Assembly: GCF_051014685.1 (NCBI RefSeq)
Contig: NW_027478442.1
Coordinates: forward strand, 124,001 to 188,000
DNA length: 64,000 nt
DNA from: Ptiloglossa arizonensis
Taxonomy: Eukaryota > Arthropoda > Insecta > Hymenoptera > Colletidae
Direction of reading: 5' to 3'
Made by a program: the position numbers and the translations under genes. Shown in pieces: positions 24,427-36,461 of the stretch; positions within the stretch are counted from its first letter, which is position 1; every line of letters begins with the position of its first letter. Under the pieces are notes generated by a model. It searched no databases. It was not told where the DNA came from and saw nothing but the letters and a program-made list of their open reading frames with translations.

Positions 24427-27400
24427 GCTTAACCAGAATGGCCTAGGGAAAAAATACGCATACTGTTGTAATCGGGCTAGTTTCTACTTTCAGACGCAGC
24501 AGGAATTTTTGGGTTTGGTCAATCCGTTCGCGAGATATGGGAGTTTGAAGCCAAGAAATGGTTGAGAAGACAACAAATTTTTCGCAATTCTGCTGCTCCA
24601 AACGCTTATCCAGAATGGCCTAGGGAAAAAATACACATACCGTTGTAATCGGGCGAGTTTCTACTTTCAGAAGCAATAGGAATTTTTGGGTTAGGTCAAT
24701 CCGTTCGCGAGATAAGGGAGTTTGAGGCTAAGAAATGGTTGAGAAGACAACAAATTTTTCGCAATTCTGGTGCTCCAAACGTTTAACCAGAATGGCCTGG
24801 GGAAATAATACGCATACAGTTGTAATCGGGCGAGTTTCTACTTTCAGACGCAGCAGGAATTTTTGGGTTCGCTCAATCCGTTCGCGAGATATGGGAGTTT
24901 GAAGCCAAGAAATGGTTGAGAAGGCAAAAAATATTTCGCAATTCTGCTCCTCCAAACGCTTATCCAGAATGGCCTAGGGAAAAAATACACACACCTTTGT
25001 AATCGGGCGAGTTTCTACTTTCAGACGCAGCAGGAATTTTTGGGTTTGCTCAATCCGTTCGGGAGGTATGGGAGTTTGAAGCCAAGAAATGGTTGAGAAG
25101 GCAAAAAATTTTTCGCAATTCTGCTGCTCCAAACGCTTAACCAGAATGTCCTAGGGAAAAAATACGCTTACTGTTGTAATCGGGCTAGTTTCTACTTTCA
25201 GACGCAGCAGGAATTTTAGGGTTTGGTCAATCCGTTCGCGAGATATGGGAGTTTGAAGCCAAGAAATGGTTGAGAAGGCAAAAAATTTCTCGCAATTCTG
25301 CTGCTCCAAACGCTTAATCAGAACGGCCTAGGGAAAAAATACACATACCGTTGTAATCGGGCGAGTTTCTACTTTCAGATGCAATAGGAATATTTGGGTT
25401 AGGTCAATCCGTTCGCGAGATATGGGAGTTTGAAGCTAAGAAATGTTTGAGAAGACAACAAATTTTTCGCAATTCTGCTGCTCCAAACGTTTAACCAGAA
25501 TGGCCCAGGGAAAAAATACGCATACAGTTGTAATCGAGCGAGTTTCTACTTTCAGACGCAGCAGGAATTTTTGGGTTTGCTCAATCCGTTCGCGAGATAT
25601 GGGAGTTCGAAGCCAAGAAATGGTTGAGAAGGCAAAAAATTTTTCGCAATTCTGCTGCTCCAAACGCTTAACCAGAATGGCCTAGGGAAAAAATACACAC
25701 ACCGTTGTAATCGGGCGAGTTTCTACTTTCAGACGCAGCAGGAATTTTTGGGTTTGCTCAATCCGTTCGCGAGATATGGGAGTTCCAATCCAAGAAATGG
25801 TTGAGAAGGCAAAAAATTTTTCGCAATTCTGCTGTTCCAAACGCTTAACCAGAATGTCCTAGGGAAAAAATACGCATACAGTTGTAATCGGGCGAGTTTC
25901 TACTTTCAGACGCAGCAGGAATTTTTGGGTTTGGTCATTCCGTTCGCGAGATATGGGAGTTTGAAGCCAAGAAATGGTTGAGAAGGCAAAAAATTTTTCG
26001 CAATTCTGCTGCTCCAAACGCTTAACCAGAATGGCTTAGGGAAAAAATACACATACCGTTGAAATCGGGCGATTTTCTACTTTCAAATGCAATAGGAATT
26101 TTTGGGTTAGGTCAATCCGTTCGCGAGATGTGGAAGTTTGAAGCTAAGAAATGGTTGAGAAGACAACAAATTTTTCGCAATTCTGCTGCTCCAAACGCTT
26201 AACCAGAATGTCCTAGGGAAAAAATACGCAAACAGTTGTATTCGGGCGAGTTTCTACTTTCAGACGCAGCAGGAATTTTTGGGTTTGGTCAATCCGTTCG
26301 CGAGATATGGGAGTTTGAAGCCAAGAAATGGTTGAGAAGACAACAAATTTTTCGCAATTCTGCTGCTCCAAACGTTTAACCAGAATGGCCCAGGGAAAAA
26401 ATACGCATACAGTTGTAATCGAGCGAGTTTCTACTTTCAGACGCAGCAGGAATTTTTGGGTTTGCTCAATCCGTTCGCGAGATATGGGAGTTCGAAGCCA
26501 AGAAATGGTTGAGAAGGCAAAAAATTTTTCGCAATTCTGCTGCTCCAAACGCTTAACCAGAATGGCCTAGGGAAAAAATACACACACCGTTGTAATCGGG
26601 CGAGTTTCTACTTTCAGACGCAGCAGGAATTTTTGGGTTTGCTCAATCCGTTCGCGAGATATGGGAGTTCCAATCCAAGAAATGGTTGAGAAGGCAAAAA
26701 ATTTTTCGCAATTCTGCTGTTCCAAACGCTTAACCAGAATGGCTTAGGGAAAAAATACACATACCGTTGTAATCGGGCGATTTTCTACTTTCAAATGCAA
26801 TAGGAATTTTTGGGTTAGGTCAATCCGTTCGCGAGATATGGGAGTTTGAAGCTAAGAAATGGTTGAGAAGACAACAAATTTTTCGCAATTCTGCTGCTCC
26901 AAACGCTTAACCAGAATGTCCTAGGGAAAAAATACGCATACAGTTGTAATCGGGCTAGTTTCTACTTTCAGACGCAGCAGGAATTTTTGGGTTTGGTCAA
27001 TCCGTTCGCGAGATATGGTAGTTTGAAGCCAAGAAATGGTTGAGAAGGCAAAAAATTTTTCGCAATTCTGCTGCTCCAAACGCTTAATCAGAACGGCCTA
27101 GGGAAAAAATACACATACCGTTGTAATCGGGCGAGTTTCTACTTTCAGATGCAATAGGAATATTTGGGTTAGGTCAATCCGTTCGCGAGATATGGGAGTT
27201 TGAAGCTAAGAAATGGTTGAGAAGACAACAAATTTTTCGCAATTCTGCTGCTCCAAACGCTTAACCAGAATGTCCTAGGGAAAAAATACGCAAACAGTTG
27301 TAATCGGGCGAGTTTCTACTTTCAGACGCAGCAGGAATTTTTGGGTTTGGTCAATCCGTTCGCGAGATATGGGAGTTCAAAGCCAAGAAATGGTTGAGAA

Positions 27401-29028
27401 GGCAAAAAATTTTTCGCAATTCTGCTGCTCCAAACGCTTAACCAGAATGGCCTAGGGAAAAAATACGCATACTGTTGTAATCGGGCTAGTTTCTACTTTC
27501 AGATGCAACAGGAATTTTTGGGTTAGGTCATTCCGTTCGCGAGATATGGGAGTTTGAAGACAAGAAATGGTTGAGAAGGCAAAAAATTTTTCGCAATTCT
27601 GCTGCTCCAAACGCCTAACCAGAATGTCCTAGGGAAAAAATACGCATACTGTTGTAATCGGGCTAGTTTCTACTTTCAGACGCAGCAGGAATTTTTGGGT
27701 TTGGTCATTCCGTTCGCGAGATATGGGAGTTTGAAGACAAGAAATGGTTGAGAAGGCAAAAAATTTTTCGCAATTCTGCTGCTCCAAACGCTTAATCAGA
27801 ACGGCCTAGGGAAAAAATACACATACCGTTGTAATCGGGCGAGTTTCTACTTTCAGAAGCAATAGGAATTTTAGGGTTAGGTCAATCCGTTCGCGAGATA
27901 TGGCAGTTTGAAGCCAAGAAATGGTTGAGAAGGCAAAAAATTTTTCGCAATTCTGCTGCTCCAAACGCTTAACCAGAATGGCCTAGGGAAAAAATACGCA
28001 TACTGTTGTAATCGGGCTAGTTTCTACTTTCAGATGCAACAGGAATTTTTGGGTTAGGTCATTCCGTTCGCGAGATATGGGAGTTTGAAGACAAGAAATG
28101 GTTGAGAAGGCAAAAAATTTTTCGCAATTCTGCTGCTCCAAACGCCTAACCAGAATGTCCTAGGGAAAAAATACGCATACTGTTGTAATCGGGCTAGTTT
28201 CTACTTTCAGACGCAGCAGGAATTTTTGGGTTTGGTCATTCCGTTCGCGAGATATGGGAGTTTGAAGCCAAGAAATGGTTGAGAAGGCGTAAAATTTTTC
28301 GCAATTCTGCTGCTCCAAACGTTTAACCAGAATGGCCTAGGGAAATAATACGCATACAGTTGTAATCGGGCGAGTTTCTACTTTCAGACGCAGCAGGAAT
28401 TTTTGGGTTCGCTCAATCCGTTCGCGAGATATGGGAGTTTGAAGCCAAGAAATGGTTGAGAAGGCAAAAAATATTTCGCAATTCTGCTCCTCCAAACGCT
28501 TATCCAGAATGGCCTAGGGAAAAAATACACACACCGTTGTAATCGGGCGAGTTTCTACTTTCAGACGCAGCAGGAATTTTTGGGTTTGCTCAATCCGTTC
28601 GGGAGATATGGGAGTTTGAAGCCAAGAAATGGTTGAGAAGGCAAAAAATTTTTCGCAATTCTGCTGCTCCAAACGCTTAACCAGAATGTCCTAGGGAAAA
28701 AATAAGCTTACTGTTGTAATCGGGCTAGTTTCTAATTTCAGACGCACTAGGAATTTTTGGGTTTGCTCAATCCGTTCGCGAGATATGGCAGTTTGAAGCT
28801 AACAAATGGTTGAGAAGGCAAAAAATTTTTCGCAATTCTGCTGCTCCAAACGGTTAACCAGAACGGCCTAGGGAAAAAATACACATACCGTTGTAATCGG
28901 GCGAGCTTCTACTTTCAGATGCAATAGGAATATTTGGGTTAGGTCAATCCGTTCGCGAGATATGGCAGTTTGAAGCTAACAAATGGTTGAGAAGGCAAAA
29001 AATTTTTCGCAATTCTGCTGCTCCAAAT
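24427..29028. repeat. 26-monomer super-unit, copy 2 (4602 bp)
   Basis: This copy repeats 19,825-24,426 with no difference that I noticed. Marker monomers lie at 25,312, 27,082 and 27,790. The match ends where copy 2 is followed by a gctgaacc monomer at 29,029, while copy 1 is followed by copy 2 itself. The monomer types before 19,825 and before 24,427 differ, so the duplication limits are sharp. Confidence 0.9.
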
Positions 29029-31328
29029 GCTGAACCAGAATGGCCTAGGGAAAAAATACGCACACAGTTGTAATCGGGCTAGTTTCTACTTTCAGACGCA
29101 GCAGGAATTTTTGGGTTTGGTCAATCCGTTCGCGAGATATGGGAGTTTGATGACAAGAAATGGTTGAGAAGGAAAAAAATTTTTCGCAATTCTGCTGCTC
29201 CAAACGCTTAACCAGAATGGCCTACGGAAAAAGTACACATACCGTTGTATTCGGGCGAGTTTCTACTTTCAGATGCAATAGGAATTTTAGGGTTAGGTCA
29301 ATCCGTTCGCGAGATATGGCAGTTTGAAGCCAAGAAATGGTTGAGAAGGCAAAAAATTTTTCGCAATTCTGCTGCTCCAAACGCTTAACCAGAATGGCCT
29401 AGGGAAAAAATACACATACCGTTGTAATCGAGCGAGTTTCTACTTTCAGATGCAACAGGAATTTTTGGGTTAGGTCATTCCGTTCGCGAGATATGGGAGT
29501 TTGAAGACAAGAAATGGTTGAGAAGGCAAAAAATTTTTCGCAATTCTGCTGCTCCAAACGCCTAACCAGAATGTCCTAGGGAAAAAATACGCATACTGTT
29601 GTAATCGGGCTAGTTTCTACTTTCAGACGCAGCAGGAATTTTTGGGTTTGGTCATTCCGTTCGCGAGATATGGGAGTTTGAAGCCAAGAAATGGTTGAGA
29701 AGGCGTAAAATTTTTCGCAATTCTGCTGCTCCAAACGCTTAACCAGAATGGCTTAGGGAAAAAATACACATACCGTTGAAATCGGGCGATTTTCTACTTT
29801 CAAATGCAATAGGAATTTTTGGGTTAGGTCAATCCGTTCGCGAGATGTGGGAGTTTGAAGCTAAGAAATGGTTGAGAAGACAAAAAATTTTTCGCAATTC
29901 TGCTGCTCCAAACGCTTAACCAGAATGGCCTAGGGAAAAAATACGCATACTGTTGTAATCGGGCTAGTTTCTACTTTCAGACGCAGCAGGAATTTTTGGG
30001 TTTGGTCAATCCGTTCGCGAGATATGGGAGTTTGAAGCCAAGAAATGGTTGAGAAGGCAAAAAATTTTTGGCAATTCTGCTGCTCCAAACGCTTAACCAG
30101 AATGGCTTAGGGAAAAAATACACAAACCGTTGTAATCGGGCGATTTTCTACATTCAAATGCAATAGGAATGTTTGGGTTAGGTCAATCCGTTCGCGAGAT
30201 GTGGGAGTTTGAAGCTAAGACATGGTTGAGAAGACAACAAATTTTTCGCAATTCTGCTGCTCCAAACGCTTAACCAGAATGTCCTAGGGAAAAAATACGC
30301 ATACATTTGTAATCGGGCGAGTTTCTACTTTCAGACGCAGCAGGAATTTTTGGGTTTGGTCAATCCGTTCGCGAGATATGGGACCTTGAAGCTAAGAAAT
30401 GGTTGAGAAGGCAAAAATTTTTTCGCAATTCTGCTGTTCCAAACGCTTAACCAGAATGGCCTAGGGAAAAAATACGCATACTGTTGTAATCGGGCTAGTT
30501 TCTACTTTCAGACGCAGCAGGAATTTTTGGGTTTGGTCAATCCGTTCGCGAGATATGGGAGTTTGAAGCCAAGAAATGGTTGAGAAGGCAAAAAATTTTT
30601 CGCAATTCTGCTGCTCCAAACGCTTAACCAGAACGGCCTAGGGAAAAAATACACATACAGTTGTAATCGGGCGAGTTTCTACTTTCAGATGCAATAGGAA
30701 TTTTAGGGTTAGGTCAATCCGTTCGCGAGATATGGCAGTTTGAAGCCATAAATGGTTGAGAAGGCAAAAAATTTTTCGCAATTCTGCTGCTCCAAACGCT
30801 TAACCAGAATGGCCTAGGGAAAAAATACACATACCGTTGTAATCGAGCGAGTTTCTACTTTCAGATGCAACAGGAATTTTTGGGTTAGGTCATTCCGTTC
30901 GCGAGATATGGGAGTTTGAAGACAAGAAATGGTTGAGAAGGCAAAAAATTTTTCGCAATTCTGCTGCTCCAAACGCCTAACCAGAATGTCCTAGGGAAAA
31001 AATACGCATACTGTTGTAATCGGGCTAGTTTCTACTTTCAGACGCAGCAGGAATTTTTGGGTTTGGTCATTCCGTTCGCGAGATATGGGAGTTTGAAGCC
31101 AAGAAATGGTTGAGAAGGCGTAAAATTTTTCGCAATTCTGCTGCTCCAAACGCTTAACCAGAATGGCTTAGGGAAAAAATACACATACCGTTGAAATCGG
31201 GCGATTTTCTACTTTCAAATGCAATAGGAATTTTTGGGTTAGGTCAATCCGTTCGCGAGATGTGGGAGTTTGAAGCTAAGAAATGGTTGAGAAGACAAAA
31301 AATTTTTCGCAATTCTGCTGCTCCAAAT
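29029..31328. repeat. 13-monomer block (2300 bp, one base short)
   Basis: It runs from the gctgaacc monomer at 29,029 to the next one at 31,329, both preceded by the rare ccaaatg. The length is 13 x 177 minus 1. The first six monomers recur at 31,329-32,390, with one monomer exchanged: the cgagcgag form at 29,383-29,559 is ggctag in the second copy. The shared set includes gaaggaaaaaaattt, cctacgg and gcgtaaaatttt variants. Confidence 0.8.
30622..30797. repeat. 176-bp monomer, first indel in family A
   Basis: Here gccaagaaatgg has become gccataaatgg, losing one base near 30,745. All 173 monomers before it kept the 177 bp register at the points I checked. Confidence 0.85.
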
Positions 31329-34300
31329 GCTGAACCAGAATGGCCTAGGGAAAAAATACGCACACAGTTGTAATCGGGCTAGTTTCTACTTTCAGACGCA
31401 GCAGGAATTTTTGGGTTTGGTCAATCCGTTCGCGAGATATGGGAGTTTGATGACAAGAAATGGTTGAGAAGGAAAAAAATTTTTCGCAATTCTGCTGCTC
31501 CAAACGCTTAACCAGAATGGCCTACGGAAAAAGTACACATACCGTTGTATTCGGGCGAGTTTCTACTTTCAGATGCAATAGGAATTTTAGGGTTAGGTCA
31601 ATCCGTTCGCGAGATATGGCAGTTTGAAGCCAAGAAATGGTTGAGAAGGCAAAAAATTTTTCGCAATTCTGCTGCTCCAAACGCTTAACCAGAATGGCCT
31701 AGGGAAAAAATACGCATACTGTTGTAATCGGGCTAGTTTCTACTTTCAGATGCAACAGGAATTTTTGGGTTAGGTCATTCCGTTCGCGAGATATGGGAGT
31801 TTGAAGACAAGAAATGGTTGAGAAGGCAAAAAATTTTTCGCAATTCTGCTGCTCCAAACGCCTAACCAGAATGTCCTAGGGAAAAAATACGCATACTGTT
31901 GTAATCGGGCTAGTTTCTACTTTCAGACGCAGCAGGAATTTTTGGGTTTGGTCATTCCGTTCGCGAGATATGGGAGTTTGAAGCCAAGAAATGGTTGAGA
32001 AGGCGTAAAATTTTTCGCAATTCTGCTGCTCCAAACGCTTAACCAGAATGGCTTAGGGAAAAAATACACATACCGTTGAAATCGGGCGATTTTCTACTTT
32101 AAAATGCAATAGGAATTTTTGGGTTAGGTCAATCCGTTCGCGAGATGTGGGAGTTTGAAGCTAAGAAATGGTTGAGAAGACAAAAAATTTTTCGCAATTC
32201 TGCTGCTCCAAACGCTTAACCAGAGTGGCCTAGGGAAAAAATACGCATACTGTTGTAATCGGGCTAGTTTCTACTTTCAGACGCAGCAGGAATTTTTGGG
32301 TTTGGTCAATCCGTTCGCGAGATATGGGAGTTTGAAGCCAAGAAATGGTTGAGAAGGCAAAAAATTTTTCGCAATTCTGCTGCTCCAAACGCTTAACCAG
32401 AACGGCCTAGGGAAAAAATACACATACCGTTGTAATCGGGCGAGCTTCTACTTTCAGATGCAATAAGAATATTTGGGTTATGTCAATCCGTTCGCGAGAT
32501 ATGGGAGTTTGAAGCTAAGAAATGTTTGAGAAGACAACAAATTTTTCGCAATTCTGCTGCTCCAAAAGTTTAACCAGAATGGCCTAGGGAAAAAATACGC
32601 ATACAGTTGTAATCGAGCGAGTTTCTACTTTCAGACGCAGCAGGAATTTTTGGGTTTGCTCAATCCGTTCGCGAGATATGGGAGTTTGAAGCTAAGAAAT
32701 GGTTGAGAAGACAACAAATTTTTCGCAATTCTGCTGCTCCAAACGCTTAACCAGAATGGCCTAGGGAAAAAATACACCTACCGTTGTAATCGGGCAAGTT
32801 TCTACTTTCAAATGCAACAGGAATTTTTGGGTTAGGTCAATCCGTTCGCGAGATATGGCAGTTTGAAGCTAACAAATGGTTGAGGAGGCAAACAATTTTT
32901 CGCAATTCTGCTGCTCCAAACGCTGAACCAGAATGGCCTAGGGAAAAAATACGCACACAGTTGTAATCGGGCTAGTTTCTACTTTCAGACGCAGCAGGAA
33001 CTTTTGGGTTTGGTCAATCCGTTCGCGAGATATGGGAGTTTGATGACAAGAAATGGTTGAGAAGGCAAAAAATTTTTCGCAATTCTGCTGCTCCAAACGC
33101 TTAACCAGAATGGCCTACGGAAAAAGTACACATACCGTTGTATTCGGGCGAGTTTCTACTTTCAGATGCAATAGGAATTTTAGGGTTAGGTCAATCCGTT
33201 CGCGAGATATGGCAGTTTGAAGCCAAGAAATGGTTGAGAAGGCAAAAAATTTTTCGCATTTCTGCTGCTCCAAACGCTTAACCAGAATGGCCTAGGGAAA
33301 AAATACACATACCGTTGTAATCGAGCGAGTTTCTACTTTCAGATGCAACAGGAATTTTTGGGTTAGGTCATTCCGTTCGCGAGATATGGGAGTTTGAGGA
33401 CAAGAAATGGTTGAGAAGGCAAAAAATTTTTCGCAATTCTGCTGCTCCAAACGCTTAACCAGACTGGCCTAGGTAAAAAATACCCACACCGTTGTAATCG
33501 GACGAGCTTCTACTTTCAGATGCAACAGGAATTTTTGGGTTAGGTCATTCCGTTCGCGAGATATGGGAGTTTGAAGACAAGAAATGGTTGAGAAGGCAAA
33601 AAATTTTTCGCAATTCTGCTGCTCCAAACGCTTAACCAGGATGGCCTAGGGAAAAAATACGCACACTGTTGTAATCGGGCTAGTTTCTACTTTCAGACGT
33701 AGCAGGAATTTTTGCGTTAGGTCAATCCGTTCGCGAGATATGGGAGTTTGAAGCCAAGAAATGGTAGAGAAGGCAAAAAATTTTTCACAATTCTGCTGCT
33801 CCAAACGCTTAACCAGAATGGCCTAGGGAAAAAATACACATACCGTTGTAATCGAGCGAGTTTCTACTTTCAGATGCAACAGGAATTTTTGGGTTAGGTC
33901 ATTCCGTTCGCGAGATATGGGAGTTTGAAGACAAGAAATGGTTGAGAAGGCAAAAAATTTTTCGCAATTCTGCTGCTCCAAACGCTTAACCAGACTGGCC
34001 TAGGGAAAAAATACCCACACCGTTGTAATCGGACGAGCTTCTACTTTCAGATGCAACAGGAATTTTTGGGTTAGGTCAATCCGTTCGCGAGATATGGGAG
34101 TTTGAAGCCAAGAAATGGTTGAGAAGGTAAAAAATATTTCGCAATTCTGCTGCTCCAAACGTTTATCCAGAATGGCCTAGGGAAAAAATACTCACACCGT
34201 TGTAATCGGGCGAGTTTCTACTTTCAGACGCAGCAGGAATTTTTGGGTTTGCTCAATCCGTTCGCGAGATATGGGAGTTTGAAGCCAAGAAATGGTTGAG

Positions 34301-36461
34301 AAGGCGAAAAAGTTTTCGCAATTCTGCTGCTCCAAACGCTTAACCAGAATGGCCTAGGGAAAAAATACACATACCGTTGTAATCGGGCGAGTTTCTACTT
34401 TCAGATGCAATAGGAATTTTTGGGTTAGGTCAATCCGTTCGCGAGATAAGGGAGTTTGAGGCTAAGAAATGGTTGAGAAGACAACAAATTTTTCGCAATT
34501 CTGCTGCTCCAGACGTTTAACCAGAATGGCCTAGGGAAATAATACGCATACATTTGTAATCGGGCGAGTTTCTACTTTCAGACGCAGCAGGAATTTTTGG
34601 GTTCGCTCAATCCGTTCGAGAGATATGGGAGTTTGAAGCCAAGAAATGGTTGAGAAGGCAAAAAATATTTCGCAATTCTGCTGCTCCAAACGCTGAACCA
34701 GAATGGCCTAGGGAAAAAATACACATACCGTTGTAATCGGGCGAGCTTCTACTTTCAGATGCAATAGGAATATTTGGGTTATGTCAATCCGTTCGCGAGA
34801 TATGGGAGTTTGAAGCTAAGAAATGTTTGAGAAGACAACAAATTTTTCGCAATTCTGCTGCTCCAAACGTTTAACCAGAATGACCTAGGGAAAAAATACG
34901 CATACAGTTGTAATCGAGCGAGTTTCTACTTTCAGACGCAGCAGGAATTTTTGGGTTTGGTCAATCCGTTCGCGAGATATGGGAGTTTGAAGCCAAGAAA
35001 TGGTTGAGGAGGCAAAAAATATTTCGCAATTCTGCTGCTCCAAACGCTTATCCAGAATGGCCTAGGGAAAAAATACACACACCGTTGTAATCGGGCGAGT
35101 TTCTACTTTCAGACGCAGCAGGAATTTTTGGGTTTGCTCAATCCGTTCGGGAGATATGGGAGTTTGAAGCCCAGAAATGGTTGAGAAGGCAAAAAATTTT
35201 TCGCAATTCTGCTGCTCCAAACGCTTAACCAGGATGGCCTAGGGAAAAAATACGCACACAGTTGTAATCGGGCTAGTTTCTACTTTCAGACGCAGCAGGA
35301 ATTTTTGGGTTAGGTCAATCCGTTCGCGAGATATGGCAGTTTGAAGCTAACAAATGGTTGAGAAGGCAAAAAATTTTTCGCAATTCTGCTGCTCCAAACG
35401 CTGAACCAGAATGGCCTAGGGAAAAAATACGCACACAGTTGTAATCGGGCTAGTTTCTACTTTCAGACGCAGCAGGAATTTTTGGGTTTGGTCAATCCGT
35501 TCGCGAGATATGGGAGTTTGATGACAAGAAATGGTTGAGGAGGCAAAAAATTTTTCGCAATTCTGCTGCTCCAAACGCTTAACCAGAATGGCCTACGGAA
35601 AAAGTACACATACCGTTGTATTCGGGCGAGTTTCTACTTTCAGATGCAATAGGAATTTTAGGGTTAGGTCAATCCGTTCGCGAGATATGGCAGTTTGAAG
35701 CCAAGAAATGGTTGAGAAGGCAAAAAATTTTTCGCAATTCTGCTGCTCCAAACGCTTAACCAGAATGGCCTAGGGAAAAAATACACATACCGTTGTAATC
35801 GGGCGAGCTTCTACTTTCAGATGCAATAAGAATATTTGGGTTATGTCAATCCGTTCGCGAGATATGGGAGTTTGAAGCTAAGAAATGTTTGAGAAGACAA
35901 CAAATTTTTCGCAATTCTGCTGCTCCAAAAGTTTAACCAGAATGGCCTAGGGAAAAAATACGCATACAGTTGTAATCGAGCGAGGTTCTACTTTCAGACG
36001 CAGCAGGAATTTTTGGGTTTGGTCAATCCGTTCGCGAGATATGGGAGTTTGAAGCCAAGAAATGGTTGAGAAGGCAAAAAATTTTTCGCAATTCTGCTGC
36101 TCCAAACGCTTAACCAGAACGGCCTAGGGAAAAAATACACATACCGTTGTAATCGGGCGAGCTTCTACTTTCAGATGCAATAGGAATATTTGGGTTAGGT
36201 CAATCCGTTCGCGAGATATGGGAGTTTGAAGCCAAGAAATGGTTGAGAAGGCAAAAAATTTTTCGCAATTCTGCTGCTCCAAACGGTTAACCAGAACGGC
36301 CTAGGGAAAAAATACACATACCGTTGTAATCGGGCGAGCTTCTACTTTCAGATGCAATAGAAATATTTGGGTTAGGTCAATCCGTTCGCGAGATATGGCA
36401 GTTTGAAGCTTACAAATGGTTGAGAAGGCAAAAAATTTTTCGTAATTCTGCTGCTCCAAAT
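31329..36461. repeat. 29-monomer block (5133 bp), copy 1
   Basis: This block starts at a ccaaatg/gctgaacc junction, which recurs at 36,462. Three runs are shared with the next block: 31,329-32,213 with 36,462-37,346; 32,214-33,275 with 37,524-38,585; and 33,984-34,691 with 38,586-39,293. Diagnostic changes include caataagaatattt, ggaacttttggg and cgcatttctg. Its part 34,692-36,461 has a mixed monomer order. Confidence 0.75.

Noticed and set aside
24427..29028. Treating the second 4602 bp copy as certain assembly error
   Set aside because: Perfect tandem copies are expected in young HOR arrays and its limits fall cleanly at monomer borders. Only read coverage can decide, so it is kept as a finding.
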